This document shows positions 48,682-60,209 of a DNA stretch of 64,000 bases, piece by piece. Source of the DNA: Rhodeus uyekii (taxonomy: Eukaryota; Chordata; Actinopteri; Cypriniformes; Acheilognathidae); NCBI GenBank assembly GCA_037043235.1, contig JAWRVZ010000028.1, positions 857,001 through 921,000 on the forward strand, read 5' to 3'. Each line of letters starts with the position of its first letter. Position 1 is the stretch's first letter. The position numbers were made by a program, and so were the translations under genes. The notes below the pieces were generated by a model. It was given only the letters and a program-made list of their open reading frames with translations, did not search any database and was not told the DNA's origin.

Positions 48682-50085
48682 GAAGTGGCCCATCACACAC
48701 ACATAATAGACTGCACTTTACCCATACACACGTCACATCCATAACACACACTGGCAGCAATGACTGGTCAACTACCCCCATGGGAAAAATTGTAAGTACT
48801 GTACACAGCACAGGTTTGTTAAAGTCCTGTTAAGTTATGCTGGTATTACAGCAAATACCTGAAAGCCATTGCAGCCCTGAACAGATCCTGAGAGGGTTTA
48901 GTAAACAGAGGGGGGATTCACTGAATAAATTGTGGCACTGTTACAATCTTTCATTTGAACACACTGTGTGTAGGTTTCGTACCCAAATCACTAAAAATGA
49001 AAAGTCAACAGGGATATTGGTATAACATTGTTTTTTTTTGACAATATTAGATTTAAAAAACAAATTTTTTTCCATTTATTGGCTATTTAACTGTGTGCTC
49101 ATTTTACATTGAAATGGCCTTTGTCATCATCTAACACCAACAAAATTCATATTTTAACACAATAATAATTGAATAATTGTTTGATGTAATCTTTAGCGAG
49201 TCTTCATATGTCATACCGTACATTGTTAGTTCTGTTCTTTTTAGACAAAATATAGTATAGAAGTTTATTTGAATAAAGTACAAAATGAAGTATAGATTAC
49301 AAATTTTAACTCTTTCATTTATTAGTTATTGGCCGTAACAAGAAAAAAAATATTATTAGCATATTTTTAGCTTACTTTACAAGAGTAGTGGCCAAAAAGT
49401 TTGTGAAATAGACAGATTTTCCCCCTGAAATACTGTGTGCAAAAGAGCCACAACTTAAGTGAATTCGCCCCAAATGTTTAAAAGGATGAGGACTGATTCT
49501 GCCGTCTATTGCTCAGGTCTGATTGGAGCATTGGGACTGCCCTACTGTAAAATACTGTACGTACACCAATACCCGTTCCTTGTTTTCAAGAAAAATGATG
49601 TCTGATCCACCTCACTAATGTGTGTCAGTACACCAACGAGGAGGCCGCTAGCATTCCCTAAATTGTCTGTGCATGAATGGATTTAATTCGCATTAATAGT
49701 CATTCATTTGTTACTGCAGCCTTAACCTCAAAATAAAGCCATTTCTTTGCAAATTTTTTTTTGTTGGTATGATCAAGAATTGTCTTAAAAATAATACATC
49801 CAAAAGGTCTAGTAGCTTATAGATAGATGGTAATAAACTCAAACTGAGGGGCTAAAAATAATGAAAATGAGGGACATCGCATTAAATCTGTGCTGCTCAT
49901 CATTATGTAATTCCTACCGTCTTGTCTAGTTATGTCATTATATGTATGCAAGAGCCACGTCAATTTACATAATCTGTACTTTGTAAGGAAAAAAAAAAAG
50001 TCTTTTTTTTGGTTTGTAAATTTTCTTTTACATTAAAACTGGCTTAAAATGTACATAATAAAAAGAGAAACAAAACAATTGTCAG
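48682..50085 (+). other. pcyt1b: pcyt1b 3' UTR with poly(A) signals
   Basis: Non-coding sequence after the stop. AATAAA occurs near 49731 and at 50057-50062. The second would place the end at about 50075-50090, almost touching the convergent pdk3 transcript. Confidence 0.45.
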
Positions 50086-50141
50086 CTACGAATCATTACA
50101 AATTCAAGTACACAAAATGAATGATAGTACTGGAAGATCTC

Positions 50142-50158
50142 TTTATTGTTCTTTTATT
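50142..50158 (-). terminator. pdk3: pdk3 polyadenylation signals (two hexamers)
   Basis: TTTATT at 50142-50147 and 50153-50158 read as AATAAA on the minus strand. Use of these would give pdk3 a 3' UTR of about 2.9 kb (50120-53000), which contains no other gene signature. Confidence 0.4.
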
Positions 50159-50159
50159 G

Positions 50160-53000
50160 GTACTTCAAATGGAATGTCAAGATCTTCATCGTGATGATTT
50201 ATGCATCAATGTCAACGTCACACAATCATCTACACATTTTGTATTTAGTTTCAAATCTAGAAGCAGTGGTGATTCAAAGAAAACAAAAGTTCAAAAACAA
50301 CAAGTCACACAAAAATGTCTATTTTGCAGATACTATATGGTCGTAAGACAACACTGGAATATCATGTCAGAAATTATATTATAGGTAAACATTTTTCCTA
50401 ATGTGTTGTGCATGAACAGACCTTATGCATGCATAAACGAGTATACTAGCAAAACCGATGACTATTTGAGCTTGACAATGACACGCAATGAAGGCCATGT
50501 TTCACAGGAATATGCTTGCATACTTAAATCTGAACGCTCAAGGCATCACAGTGCATTCTTCATTGATTTTTCATTTAAACATAAAAACTAACAATTAAAT
50601 ATTTTTAAATAAATACTGAAATCTACACTTCAATAACGAGAATATTTAAGGTACTGTATGCACTTCATCACCAACAATGTTCCCTTGAGGACTTACGAGA
50701 CCCCAAAAACATCACAAACCAGCATTAAGACAGATGTAGGATTTCTATGGAAAGATTCTGACATGTGGAACAGTAACAGAACATCTGCTGACAGATATAC
50801 AATAGGTCTGTATAAAACTACAGCATGAGGCAAATATCATGAAGTCATATTTTATCATCTCAAAATCAATCCAAAAACATAATTATATTTTGCTTAAAGA
50901 GGAAAGAAAACCATTAAGAACGTCTGAACCATAATATTATTTTCATGAGAAATTAATCCACAATTCTCAGTGCTCTAAAACAAATATGAAATATGATTCG
51001 GTCATGTTCTTTCATGAGATTCATCCTGGAGTGTTGCGGTAAAAACACAAAGTGATACTGAAAAAACGACATCTTTTGGAGTTTCCAAAGAGCAACTATA
51101 GAAATATCATTCAGATTCATCTAAATATACTTGTGCGTACAAAATGTTTAAGTCATCAATGACAAGGTAACAGACAAACTAACTAGCCTGGGCAAAGTTA
51201 AGCTTGTAGTCAAGCACTGGTTCCTGTAATCCAGACAAGCTGCCATGTATTTCATCTAATGGCCCTTTCAAAGACTCAATGCAGTCAAACAGTCCTAAAC
51301 CATCAGGACTTATTTTAAGAGGTTCTCTAGAAAACATTAATTCCATCAAAAGGAATGACCGAGATGCAGTGGTATAATAAAAATACATTTCAAGCTAAAA
51401 ATCTAAATCAAAAGTCAGTTACTTCTATGAGTTTATATCTAGCTATACATTTTCTAACTCAATCACACGTTGCAGAAATCAAATTTCTAAACTTTCAGGG
51501 TCATAAAAGTCTGCATGCAAATATCTTTCTATCAATCATCAAATGTCACCATGCAGGGGCCGTAATGTTGAGAAAGCAGTATCAGCTTTTATAAGAAAAA
51601 AAAAGAAAAATGAATGACTATAGCACTAATGCTATAATAGGCTATTGTGGTGCATTCTTTATTGCCGTCTCTCAACCTTTACATTAGTAAGAATCTCAGT
51701 ATTGTTGCCCCACAAGTGAATGTTGGGGATGTACTTCTGCTACTCACATTTAAAGACTGAGGCCCAGCTCAGAATCGGCACATCCCCACATAAATGCACA
51801 ACTTTGGAGGAAAATGGTAAATAAATTGGGGTCAAATAAATAAATATTTGACACTGCATTGATTTGTTTACTCTGGAGTGTATCCCCTCCATGCTTGGAG
51901 ACATTAGTTCAGCAACCTCCCTGACCCCAAAAACATTCGAGTGCATCTAACAAGGACATGTCATGCTCACATTTCACCAAAAACATTAAAAGAAAAGAAA
52001 AATAATGATTTTGCATTAAGAAAATTATTTGTAGGATCACTGATATTGTTTGCATTGTGATATTTTCATGAGAACTAAGCACATGCTCCTCCTCAAATTC
52101 TCACCACTGTAATACAATCATAAAAATCATCCAGTCTGAACAGATATACATTTCTGCATATATATATATATATATATATATATGCTGTCAAAACAATAAA
52201 TCGGATGTAGCGCGCACACACACACACACACACGTACATATACACACAAACTTTGTTAGATTTGATTAATAGATTTGTGTATATATATTTAAAATTAAAT
52301 ATATTATTTTGCATTTTATATATATATGCAAAATAATAACTTACATTTTAAATAAACTATATTATTAAGTTAATGCACAAATTAAATTAGTAAATTAAAA
52401 TACTCGTACTACAAAGCTTCATTTTCTTTATGCAAAATACACATTGTTTTCTTTTAACTTTGGGGTAAAAACTAAGCAATTTGAGGTTTGAGATTTCATG
52501 AGGTTTTTAGTTTAACCAAATTATTTTCATGCCACCAAATCCTTTTCAAAGTGGTTGTCCATTAGTTCAATGGCAATAAAATAGTAGTGGAAACACAAAA
52601 ACGGAGGACAAACTCTCTCTCTCTCTTCTGAATGGCAGTGAAAGAAACACTCTTTGTCATGACCATCTCAAACTCCGGGCTTCCTTCTCTGACTGCTGTA
52701 GAAAATGGGGCTACTGTGTGGCACAATCAAAAAACGAACCAAAGTATCTTACACCCTGGACACGAATGTTCACCCTTTCGTCTAACCACCCTGGAAGACA
52801 CTAAAAGGAGGCTCTGTATCTTACGACTGTAGCTGCACAAAGATAGAAGGAGCAGAGACTTGCATCATCAGATGTTCTGCTCTGAAAATGCTAACAAGTA
52901 AAGAACACTCAGCATCTATGTGATGTTGCCAAGGCAACTGAAGCTAGACTAAAGACGAGGTCTGAAACGGGTGCAGGGGACATGGATAGGGTGAGTGCAA
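50160..53000 (-). other. probable pdk3 3' UTR / intergenic
   Basis: No protein family is recognisable in either strand. The segment contains (TA)n at 52159-52183 and (CA)n at 52214-52232. A minus-strand AATAAA near 51659 is an alternative, closer end for pdk3. Confidence 0.4.
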
Positions 53001-56000
53001 TTATCTTTTGGCCTTGTATTTTGAGGCATCTCTGGGCTCTTTGCTTGGGTTGCTCCAGTCATCCGCTCCTGGGCCTCCTTGGTAATGTCGCCAGGCAGAT
53101 TTGTTAAAGACGGGCAGACGCTCAAATGATTCACTGGAGAGGGCCTGGTCAGAGAAGATGACAGGGTGGATATCATTCAAAACGGTGTCAAAGAAATCAG
53201 AGAGACAATTAAACCAAGTGCGGATTGAGAGCAAGTACCTTCAAGTAGATGACGGCATCGGTCCCCACACCTTCCATCGAGTACAGTTTTAGGTCCCCTT
53301 GAAAGTAGCGAGCGTACAGTCTGGATATCGGCAAACCATGTCCAAAACCAGCCTACAGACAGACAGAGATCAGGTTACAGAGGACAATACTACATTTAGA
53401 ACGGTTGAGAACTGACACATGACAGTGACTAAGTGACAGGATGAAGGTTGTCGCAGTAAAAATACTGTAGCCACGCTTTTCTTTACCAGTGGCACACGTT
53501 TAGAGTCCAGACTGGGTGTTGGTGCAGTCGAGTAGGTGTAGTTGAACAGCCTGTCAATCTTCCGTAAAGCCACACCCCCTCCCCTGTCACTGATCTGTGA
53601 TGAAAATAACAGGAAATTTAGAAATCAAGACATGCCATATGTACGTGTAGGAAACTGACTCGCAAACAAACCGACCTTCACAGAGAGATCTTCCTTCCCC
53701 AGGGTCACTTTTGCTTTTATAAGAGGAAGACCCTCTTCACTGCCCTCGTGGAGTTCATTGGTGGCCCGCATTGCATTCTGAAAACATAAACACAAGTGGT
53801 TAAAGCGATCTGTCAGAGCCTTGGGAAAAGCACAAAGATGAGGGCTGCTGAAAACTGAATTACGTAAGGCATGACCGTATCTGTATATGCAAATTTCAGA
53901 AACGTACCTTAAACAGTTCAAACAGCATGTGGAATAGGTGGGAGGGAACGTACACGGCCTGGATGGGTTTTGCCTTGGCTACACAGAAAGGTTTGATATT
54001 TATAACATCATTTTTGAGCTCCAGATATGTAATTAAGTCCATTAGACATGATTTGACTGTTGAAACTCTTATATACAGAGTTTTGTAAAGAATAAGAAAA
54101 AGTACCACTGAATTCCTCTATCTTCAGTTCAGGGGCAGCTAGATAATGTTGCTCACACACCATCTTGGCAGTCTCGTATGCGTCTGAAAACAACATTGTT
54201 TTAATTAGTAGAGCACAAATGTTTTTGCTCAAACACAAACACTCTGATGCTCACCAATGCTGCATTTTATTCCATCAAAATCTATTCCATCACAATTTAA
54301 AATACCTTTCTATTTGAACACATTTCAAAATGTAATTTATTCCTGTGATGTGCATTTTCAGCATCCTTCAGAAATCATTCTAATAGGCTGATTTACTGCT
54401 CAAGAAACATTTCTTATTATTAATGTTGAAAACAGTTGTGCTGTTAAATACTCTGAATTGAGAGTTCAAATGAACAGCATTTATTTGAAACAGGCATATT
54501 TTATAGTAATACAGTGATCCCTTGTTTATCGCGGTTAATGGGGATAGGTGAAAATCCGCCAAGTAGGATTGGTCCCTCTAGGAATTTCCATATATGTGTG
54601 TGGGGGTACCAGAATGTTTAAAATATGTATATTTATACTTTAAATCTATTTTAATTAAATCTATTTAATTATAAAACCTTAATATTATACATTTACTCTC
54701 TCTCTCATACGATATGTATTATGGTGCTCTACACTCATCAATGACAGTATCTTGAGACTCCAGTAATGACGATGATGACAGACCTGTGCGGTTCGATGAA
54801 TGTGATGATGATGATGATGGTGTTTCTGCACTGGTATAAAGAGGCCTTTAAATCAGTTTGGGAAGCGCCTCATCGTCAGATATCGGCGCTGGATCGTCAA
54901 CATTTGCTTCTGAGAGAGGCGAAGAGGCTCCCACTCCACTTGTGCTCTCATTGGTCGATCTCGCGCCGGGAACCAATCACGTGTCTTGTCTGAGTGCCCG
55001 TGGGTGTGTACAAAGCCTCTGAGAGAGTTTCCCTCTTTGTCTGGCATCCTGGGAAACCATTTCTCTTGCATCACGATGAAGCAACGCTGCTTTCTGCAAT
55101 AAGGCTGCCGATATGACGCTATTATTTTTTTTTCCCGATGAATATTTTTGAAAAATCCGCGACACCGCGAAACTTGAACCGCGAAGTGGCGAGGGATTAC
55201 TGTACAACAGAAGTAGTAACGTATAATTGTCTTAACTGCCACTTTTGATTATTTGATATACCTTTGCTGTATTATTATTTGTATTTTTTTTTTACCTTAA
55301 TTACATCAAACGGTAGTGTATGTAGCAGAACACAAAAATAAAAACAATAAACTTACCAGTGACCACTTCTGCAACATTACAGTTGGGATCAATACTGCCA
55401 ATGTGTTTGGGATGGGCTGGGTTGATGTCATTGCCAAAAAGGAGAGCTGCAATAAAGGGAAAAGCAATTACGATAAATCTAGATTAAAAGCTATTGTCCA
55501 ATATATGGTGAATGTCTTTTTTTAGGGTGACGTACTGTGCTGGTTGATAAGCATGCGAAAGGAGATTCGGTTGGTGTAGAAACGGTCCAAAAAGTACTGG
55601 ATGTTGGAGCTGACGAACGGATCAAAGCCAAACTTTTCTTTATATTCGATCACGCCCTGGGCCATGGTCGGGACCACATCATTGTGTCTATTCCTGATCT
55701 CAATAAGAGTCTCCAAGAAGCTATTAAAATGTAGAGAAGTGCAGAAGTTTAGAAATCACATTTTGTAGAACTTAAGGACATAAATATAAACCAAAAAAAA
55801 GTTAATAAATAGGGTTAATATAAAAATTCTGGCTGAGATCCATATACTGATTTTTATTTTCATATCATGTCTGCTAAAAAGAATTATTGGTAGATTATAA
55901 AATTCTATTTTATTAGGTCTAAAAACAAACAAATATTTTTTTTCTAAATGCTGTGAAAGTGAATTTAGGCATCACAACATTATAATGTACAGAATAAAAA

Positions 56001-58644
56001 AATTATATTCACCGAGATTTGTAAAAGATTGCATTTAACAGCATTATTTTATAAATATATCAATTATTACCGTTTTTTAACCGTTTTTAAAGATTTAACA
56101 TTAAGTGAGCATTAGATGATAGCAAAAATTATATAAATGTAAAAAAATTAAGTAAATGGGCATGCACAAGTATATATACAGTCTTCACCTAACTGATAAA
56201 CTCAAATATATAATATTGGCAGATAACGGATATTGCACATCCATACCAATAAATCATCAAATTGTATTTTAACCCATTTCTATTACATTAGACAGCCAGA
56301 GCAAACTAAAACGTATTTAGTTAATCGGTTCAGTGTTAATTCAGTCTGTTTCAGTAACTGTGTAAAGTTCCTCAGATATTGAATGAGTTCAGTTCGTCTT
56401 TAAAGCAATGATATCATCGTCCAGCTCAGTTTTCATCCAATAGTCAGTGCATTCAAGTCAATAATTTAGCCGAATATTAAGTGTCCCCAACGAAGCAAGG
56501 CAAAAGTGATTCTTTCTATGTTTTCACTGACCCATCATGCATATTTGTACTTGTCTGGGCGACTTTCAGTTACTATCGGTTTCCTCTGTTGTAAACTCTG
56601 GCCTGAACTCACTTCCCATGACAATACAATAGCATGCCGTGCAACAGCCTTAAGAACAAGACTATCTAGATGTCTCACAAAAAGGTAAAAACATAACCAC
56701 AAGTAAAATTCCTACTCACTCATTCAGGGCATGTGGGTCTTCTGGCTTCCTGTTCTCAAACTCTAGAAGTTCTAAAAAACTTTGCATGTACCTGTGGAGA
56801 GATTCAGCTCAGGTCAGGCTTACATGAAGCATGTCCTCAGGTTCAAACTCATTTAGTATACTCACCATTTCTGCACCAGTTTGACTGAAGGTTGACTGAG
56901 GAGCTTGTCAGGCAGCAGATTGACCTCTCTCATGGTGTTAGCCAAACGCACCGGCAGCTCCTTCCGCAGGAACATGTAAGACGTCTTCTCACAAGCATTA
57001 TCCCTACCTGAAAATCCAGCAACCAGAAACAAACAAATGAGAACGCAGGATGGGCTGATTACAGATGAGAAAGCAACCCAAAAAATGCTTTATCATCCAC
57101 ACGTGAAACCTGAGAACCCTGCAAAGAACTGAACAACAACTCATTAGTCAGGCTGAACACAAGCCAAAGGGGGGGGATTTATATATACTAAATAGCAACT
57201 GCTTGATTGTTTAACTATATTAGCTCTACTCTGGGAAATGCAACTATAAGTCATGAAGATATTAAGTCATCACAATTGAACATTTTTATTTTTCTTTATG
57301 GAATTTTGCAGCATTTTTCATAATTAATTACGGTAGTTTGTGCACATGATTTATTTAATTCATTTGTTAATTAATTAATGTGCCCTTGCAAATCTTTAAT
57401 CAGAATAAACAGCTCTTCTCTGATGACGTGTTTACCGGCATGAGGGCGGAATGGACCGGTCACTCGCATGACATTTAAGCAATAGCCAACAACAATGAAC
57501 CCAATCAATTCCAGATGGACAAAAGTTTTTTTCTGGTTTGAGAACCAGTTTCAGTCGGATATACCATCACAATGTTGAAGAAAAGACCATCCTAACATCC
57601 ATTTCACGCCTACTTGAACGATTTGCTATTTTGTTGAAAGGATACTTTGAAACACTGTGTAAATTCTCTAAGTGCTATACAAATAAAATTTGTGAATTCA
57701 TGTATCAAATACTCACTCTTGGCATAGGCCTTCATAGTTCACCAGTAGTGCAGGTTTAACTATCCCAATCATTTATTTAATGTGGTATCTAATATCATAA
57801 TTAGTCTTGTTGCATAAATATTTCTTCTCACAGTCTCTTTTGTGTTATTAATGTGATTGTGTTCAGTGAACCTTTCATCCCAAAATTAAACGTGTTGTTG
57901 TACAATGGAAGAAAGTTAGTCATAGGGTTTGGGACAACACGAGTTTGTGACATTTTAGGGTGAAAAAAGTCTATTTATTGTGACTAACTGTTGCATTTTA
58001 CTCACATAGGTGTAGTCAATACATATTATTCATATTACACGATGAATATTTTAAGTGCATAAAAGCCTCTCCCTTTTACTTAGAAGGAATACAGTTATTT
58101 TTTTTATTACTATAATTATATTTAAGATCATGTAACTTGAGATGGTTAACAGTCTCCTTCAATATGCAAAAGAGTTTATGACGTCAGCAAATAACATGAA
58201 ACATTATACCTGAAGGATAAACAGTTCAAAAATTGTTCCAGGCATCGATTATTCTAACGTGTTGCTTTTCTTTTTCACCAAATCTTTGTGTTAAAGAAAA
58301 AAAGCTAACTTTGTAAGTCATTGTGACTACTTGCACAGTCATAAAAACAGAAACGTCACCTCAAAAATACAAACATTATGTGAATGTTTTCTTTCCCAAT
58401 TGAACAAAGTTATTGTTTACAGATCAAAACGTTTGTCGTATTTCGTAACACTAAACACACACTAAAAACAATGACATTTATAGAAAAAAATACTTATTTT
58501 CTACTGAATTAAACATAACACTGTGTGATGGGTGGACTTACCAAATTCCAGAAACTGTTTAATTGACAAGGGCGATGGTGAAAACCTTGAATAATATTCT
58601 ATCTTTGGTAAATGGTTCTTCAGAAGAAATGCGTACAGTCTCAT
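53001..58644 (-). CDS. pdk3: pyruvate dehydrogenase kinase 3
   Basis: Eleven coding exons in transcript order: 58644-58542, 57007-56866, 56791-56720, 55720-55536, 55446-55357, 54183-54106, 53978-53908, 53777-53676, 53594-53487, 53352-53239 and 53144-53001. They total 1209 nt, 402 residues, all GT/AG and in phase. The kinase phosphorylates the E1-alpha subunit in the mitochondrial matrix and shuts down pyruvate oxidation. It begins MRLYAFLLKNHLPK, then SRFSPSPLSIKQFL. The GHKL ATP-binding motifs are the N box (FELFKNAMRAT, Asn248), G1 (DRGGG at 284-288) and G2 (GFGHG at 319-323). The C-terminal DW motif (384-385) and the tail KYKAKR match PDK3. Human PDK3 has 406 residues. The G1 box has Arg where I recall Leu in human PDK3; other PDKs carry Arg. 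Intron 5 hosts a Tigger element. Confidence 0.97.
54512..55202. mobile_element. pogo/Tigger-like element, family 3, copy A
   Basis: A 691-bp element flanked by TA, starting CAGTGATCCCTTGTTTATCG and ending GAAGTGGCGAGGGATTACTG. It shares TCTCGCGCCGGGAACCAATC and CATCACGATGAAGCAACGCT with the copy at 62388-62682. It lies in pdk3 intron 5 (55356 to 54184). Confidence 0.88.
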
Positions 58645-58960
58645 TGTGAAGGAAACTGAAACGACCGAGGCAAGGCTGCTCTTTAAATTTCTTTATATTG
58701 GTATCATGGCAGGGATCGTCCAATGAGTAGAGCTGGCAGTAACATCCGTGTCCGACCTACCTCATTTTCATATTATGAATATAACAGGCTACTGCATTAA
58801 ATGTCAGTGTCTTGTGTTGTCTAGCACGTCCACTGTTGCGCTAAACAGCACGTACACAAGAACGAACGCACAACCAACCATGATTTAAACAGCGAGCGCT
58901 ATGATTTGCTGGGAAAAAAGACGGTGCTTTATGATTGGTCTATTTATTTTCCGTAATAAA
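58645..58960 (-). promoter_or_regulatory. pdk3: pdk3 promoter region
   Basis: Sequence upstream of the pdk3 start codon. It is somewhat richer in GC and CpG than the flanks and contains ATTGG (CCAAT on the minus strand) near 58935. No TATA box was recognised. The boundary is a guess. Confidence 0.35.
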
Positions 58961-60209
58961 CGCCCCTTTATTGACAGTTAGGTTGCAAAGCAGTGGGTAT
59001 TGTTTTTGTTTTTTACAATTCTTATGTTTATTTATGTCAATTTAGTGCTTCACATTTTAATTAATTTAATTCCGATTTAATCCATTTATTGTTTTTTTTT
59101 TAGATCCATGTGACAGTTATTTGTCCATATAAAAATTAAATTTTAGGGACGTTACTCCGCAGATCTTTTTTTTTTTAAACATGCCTAAGCTGATCTTTGC
59201 GGATCTAGAAGGGTTTAGCTGGTCTCTCAATCTGACCAACTGAAAAGTTGAGCATGAAAAAGACCAAAGTTTGCATTTACGTTCATCGTGTTGCTTCTCA
59301 GTTGAGTGTGCAGACTACCTTTATTTTAGAATTGTTCATAAGCTACTAATAGTAGCTATATATTAACATTCTGAATTTGCTTTTATTATCATATGTTTCA
59401 TTTTAAATTGCAGTAATTCTGTTATATTTTTTTGTCTTTCCCAGGGAAAGCAAGAACTGATTAGAACGTCGATGTGTATCTTGAATGCAATGTAAGTTGC
59501 TTTGGATAAAAGCGTTTGCGAAGTGCATAAATGTAAAAAGTTATTATTGATAATTAATATAAACAAAGTATTGCTATTTAGCTTTCATTTATTAGTTCAG
59601 TTTTATATTTTATTTCAGCTTTGATTCAATCTGTTTTTAAATAATTTTATTTAACAATAACAACAGACAATGGCATGATTAATGGAAAAATTTGTATTCA
59701 ACAATATGAAGTGACAAATTTTACAAGGGTAATATATATATAGACATACAATTTAGCAACACTAACAAATCCTGACCTTTAGACAATTCCAAAGTCTTTT
59801 GCAGCATATCAATATGCCATAGAGATGACTTTATCTCACTTCATCAGAAAAATGCACCATGACTCACGAGATTTATTATGCTTTATGGTCCTATCAACAA
59901 AAAAATATTCACAGACCAAGCATTCCAAGGAAGAAGAGAACCTTAAAGTAAATCTCCAGATTGACACGCCCAATACAAAGTGTAAACATCAATATCAGGG
60001 TCCTCAAAGTCATGCTTGACTCTACAGTCAAATTCCTCTGCCAGTAAACTCCCAGTAACCTCAATAAAAAAATACCTGCAAAATGTTAGATATTAGAATA
60101 CATGCATATAGAAAATACAACGTTAACGACCATCAAACTATTTTTTCCCCCAACAAACAAGCCCAAAATATAGAAAACAATCTCATTCACACACAACAGT
60201 CTGTTCTTC
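58961..60209. other. between pdk3 and the SLC51A-like gene
   Basis: AT-rich DNA with a SINE tail (59441-59537). The part next to 60209 is probably the 3' UTR of the minus-strand SLC51A-like gene. No further gene is seen. Confidence 0.45.
59441..59537 (+). repeat. SINE 3' fragment
   Basis: CCAGGGAAAGCAAGAACTGA followed by AATGCAATGTAAGTTGCTTT and GGATAAAAGCG: the same unit as the SINE at 13942-14095, lacking its tRNA-like head. Confidence 0.8.

Noticed and set aside
54766..55242. Open frames of 75 to 129 residues in a pdk3 intron
   Set aside because: They lie inside the TA-flanked Tigger-like element and show no transposase or other motif.
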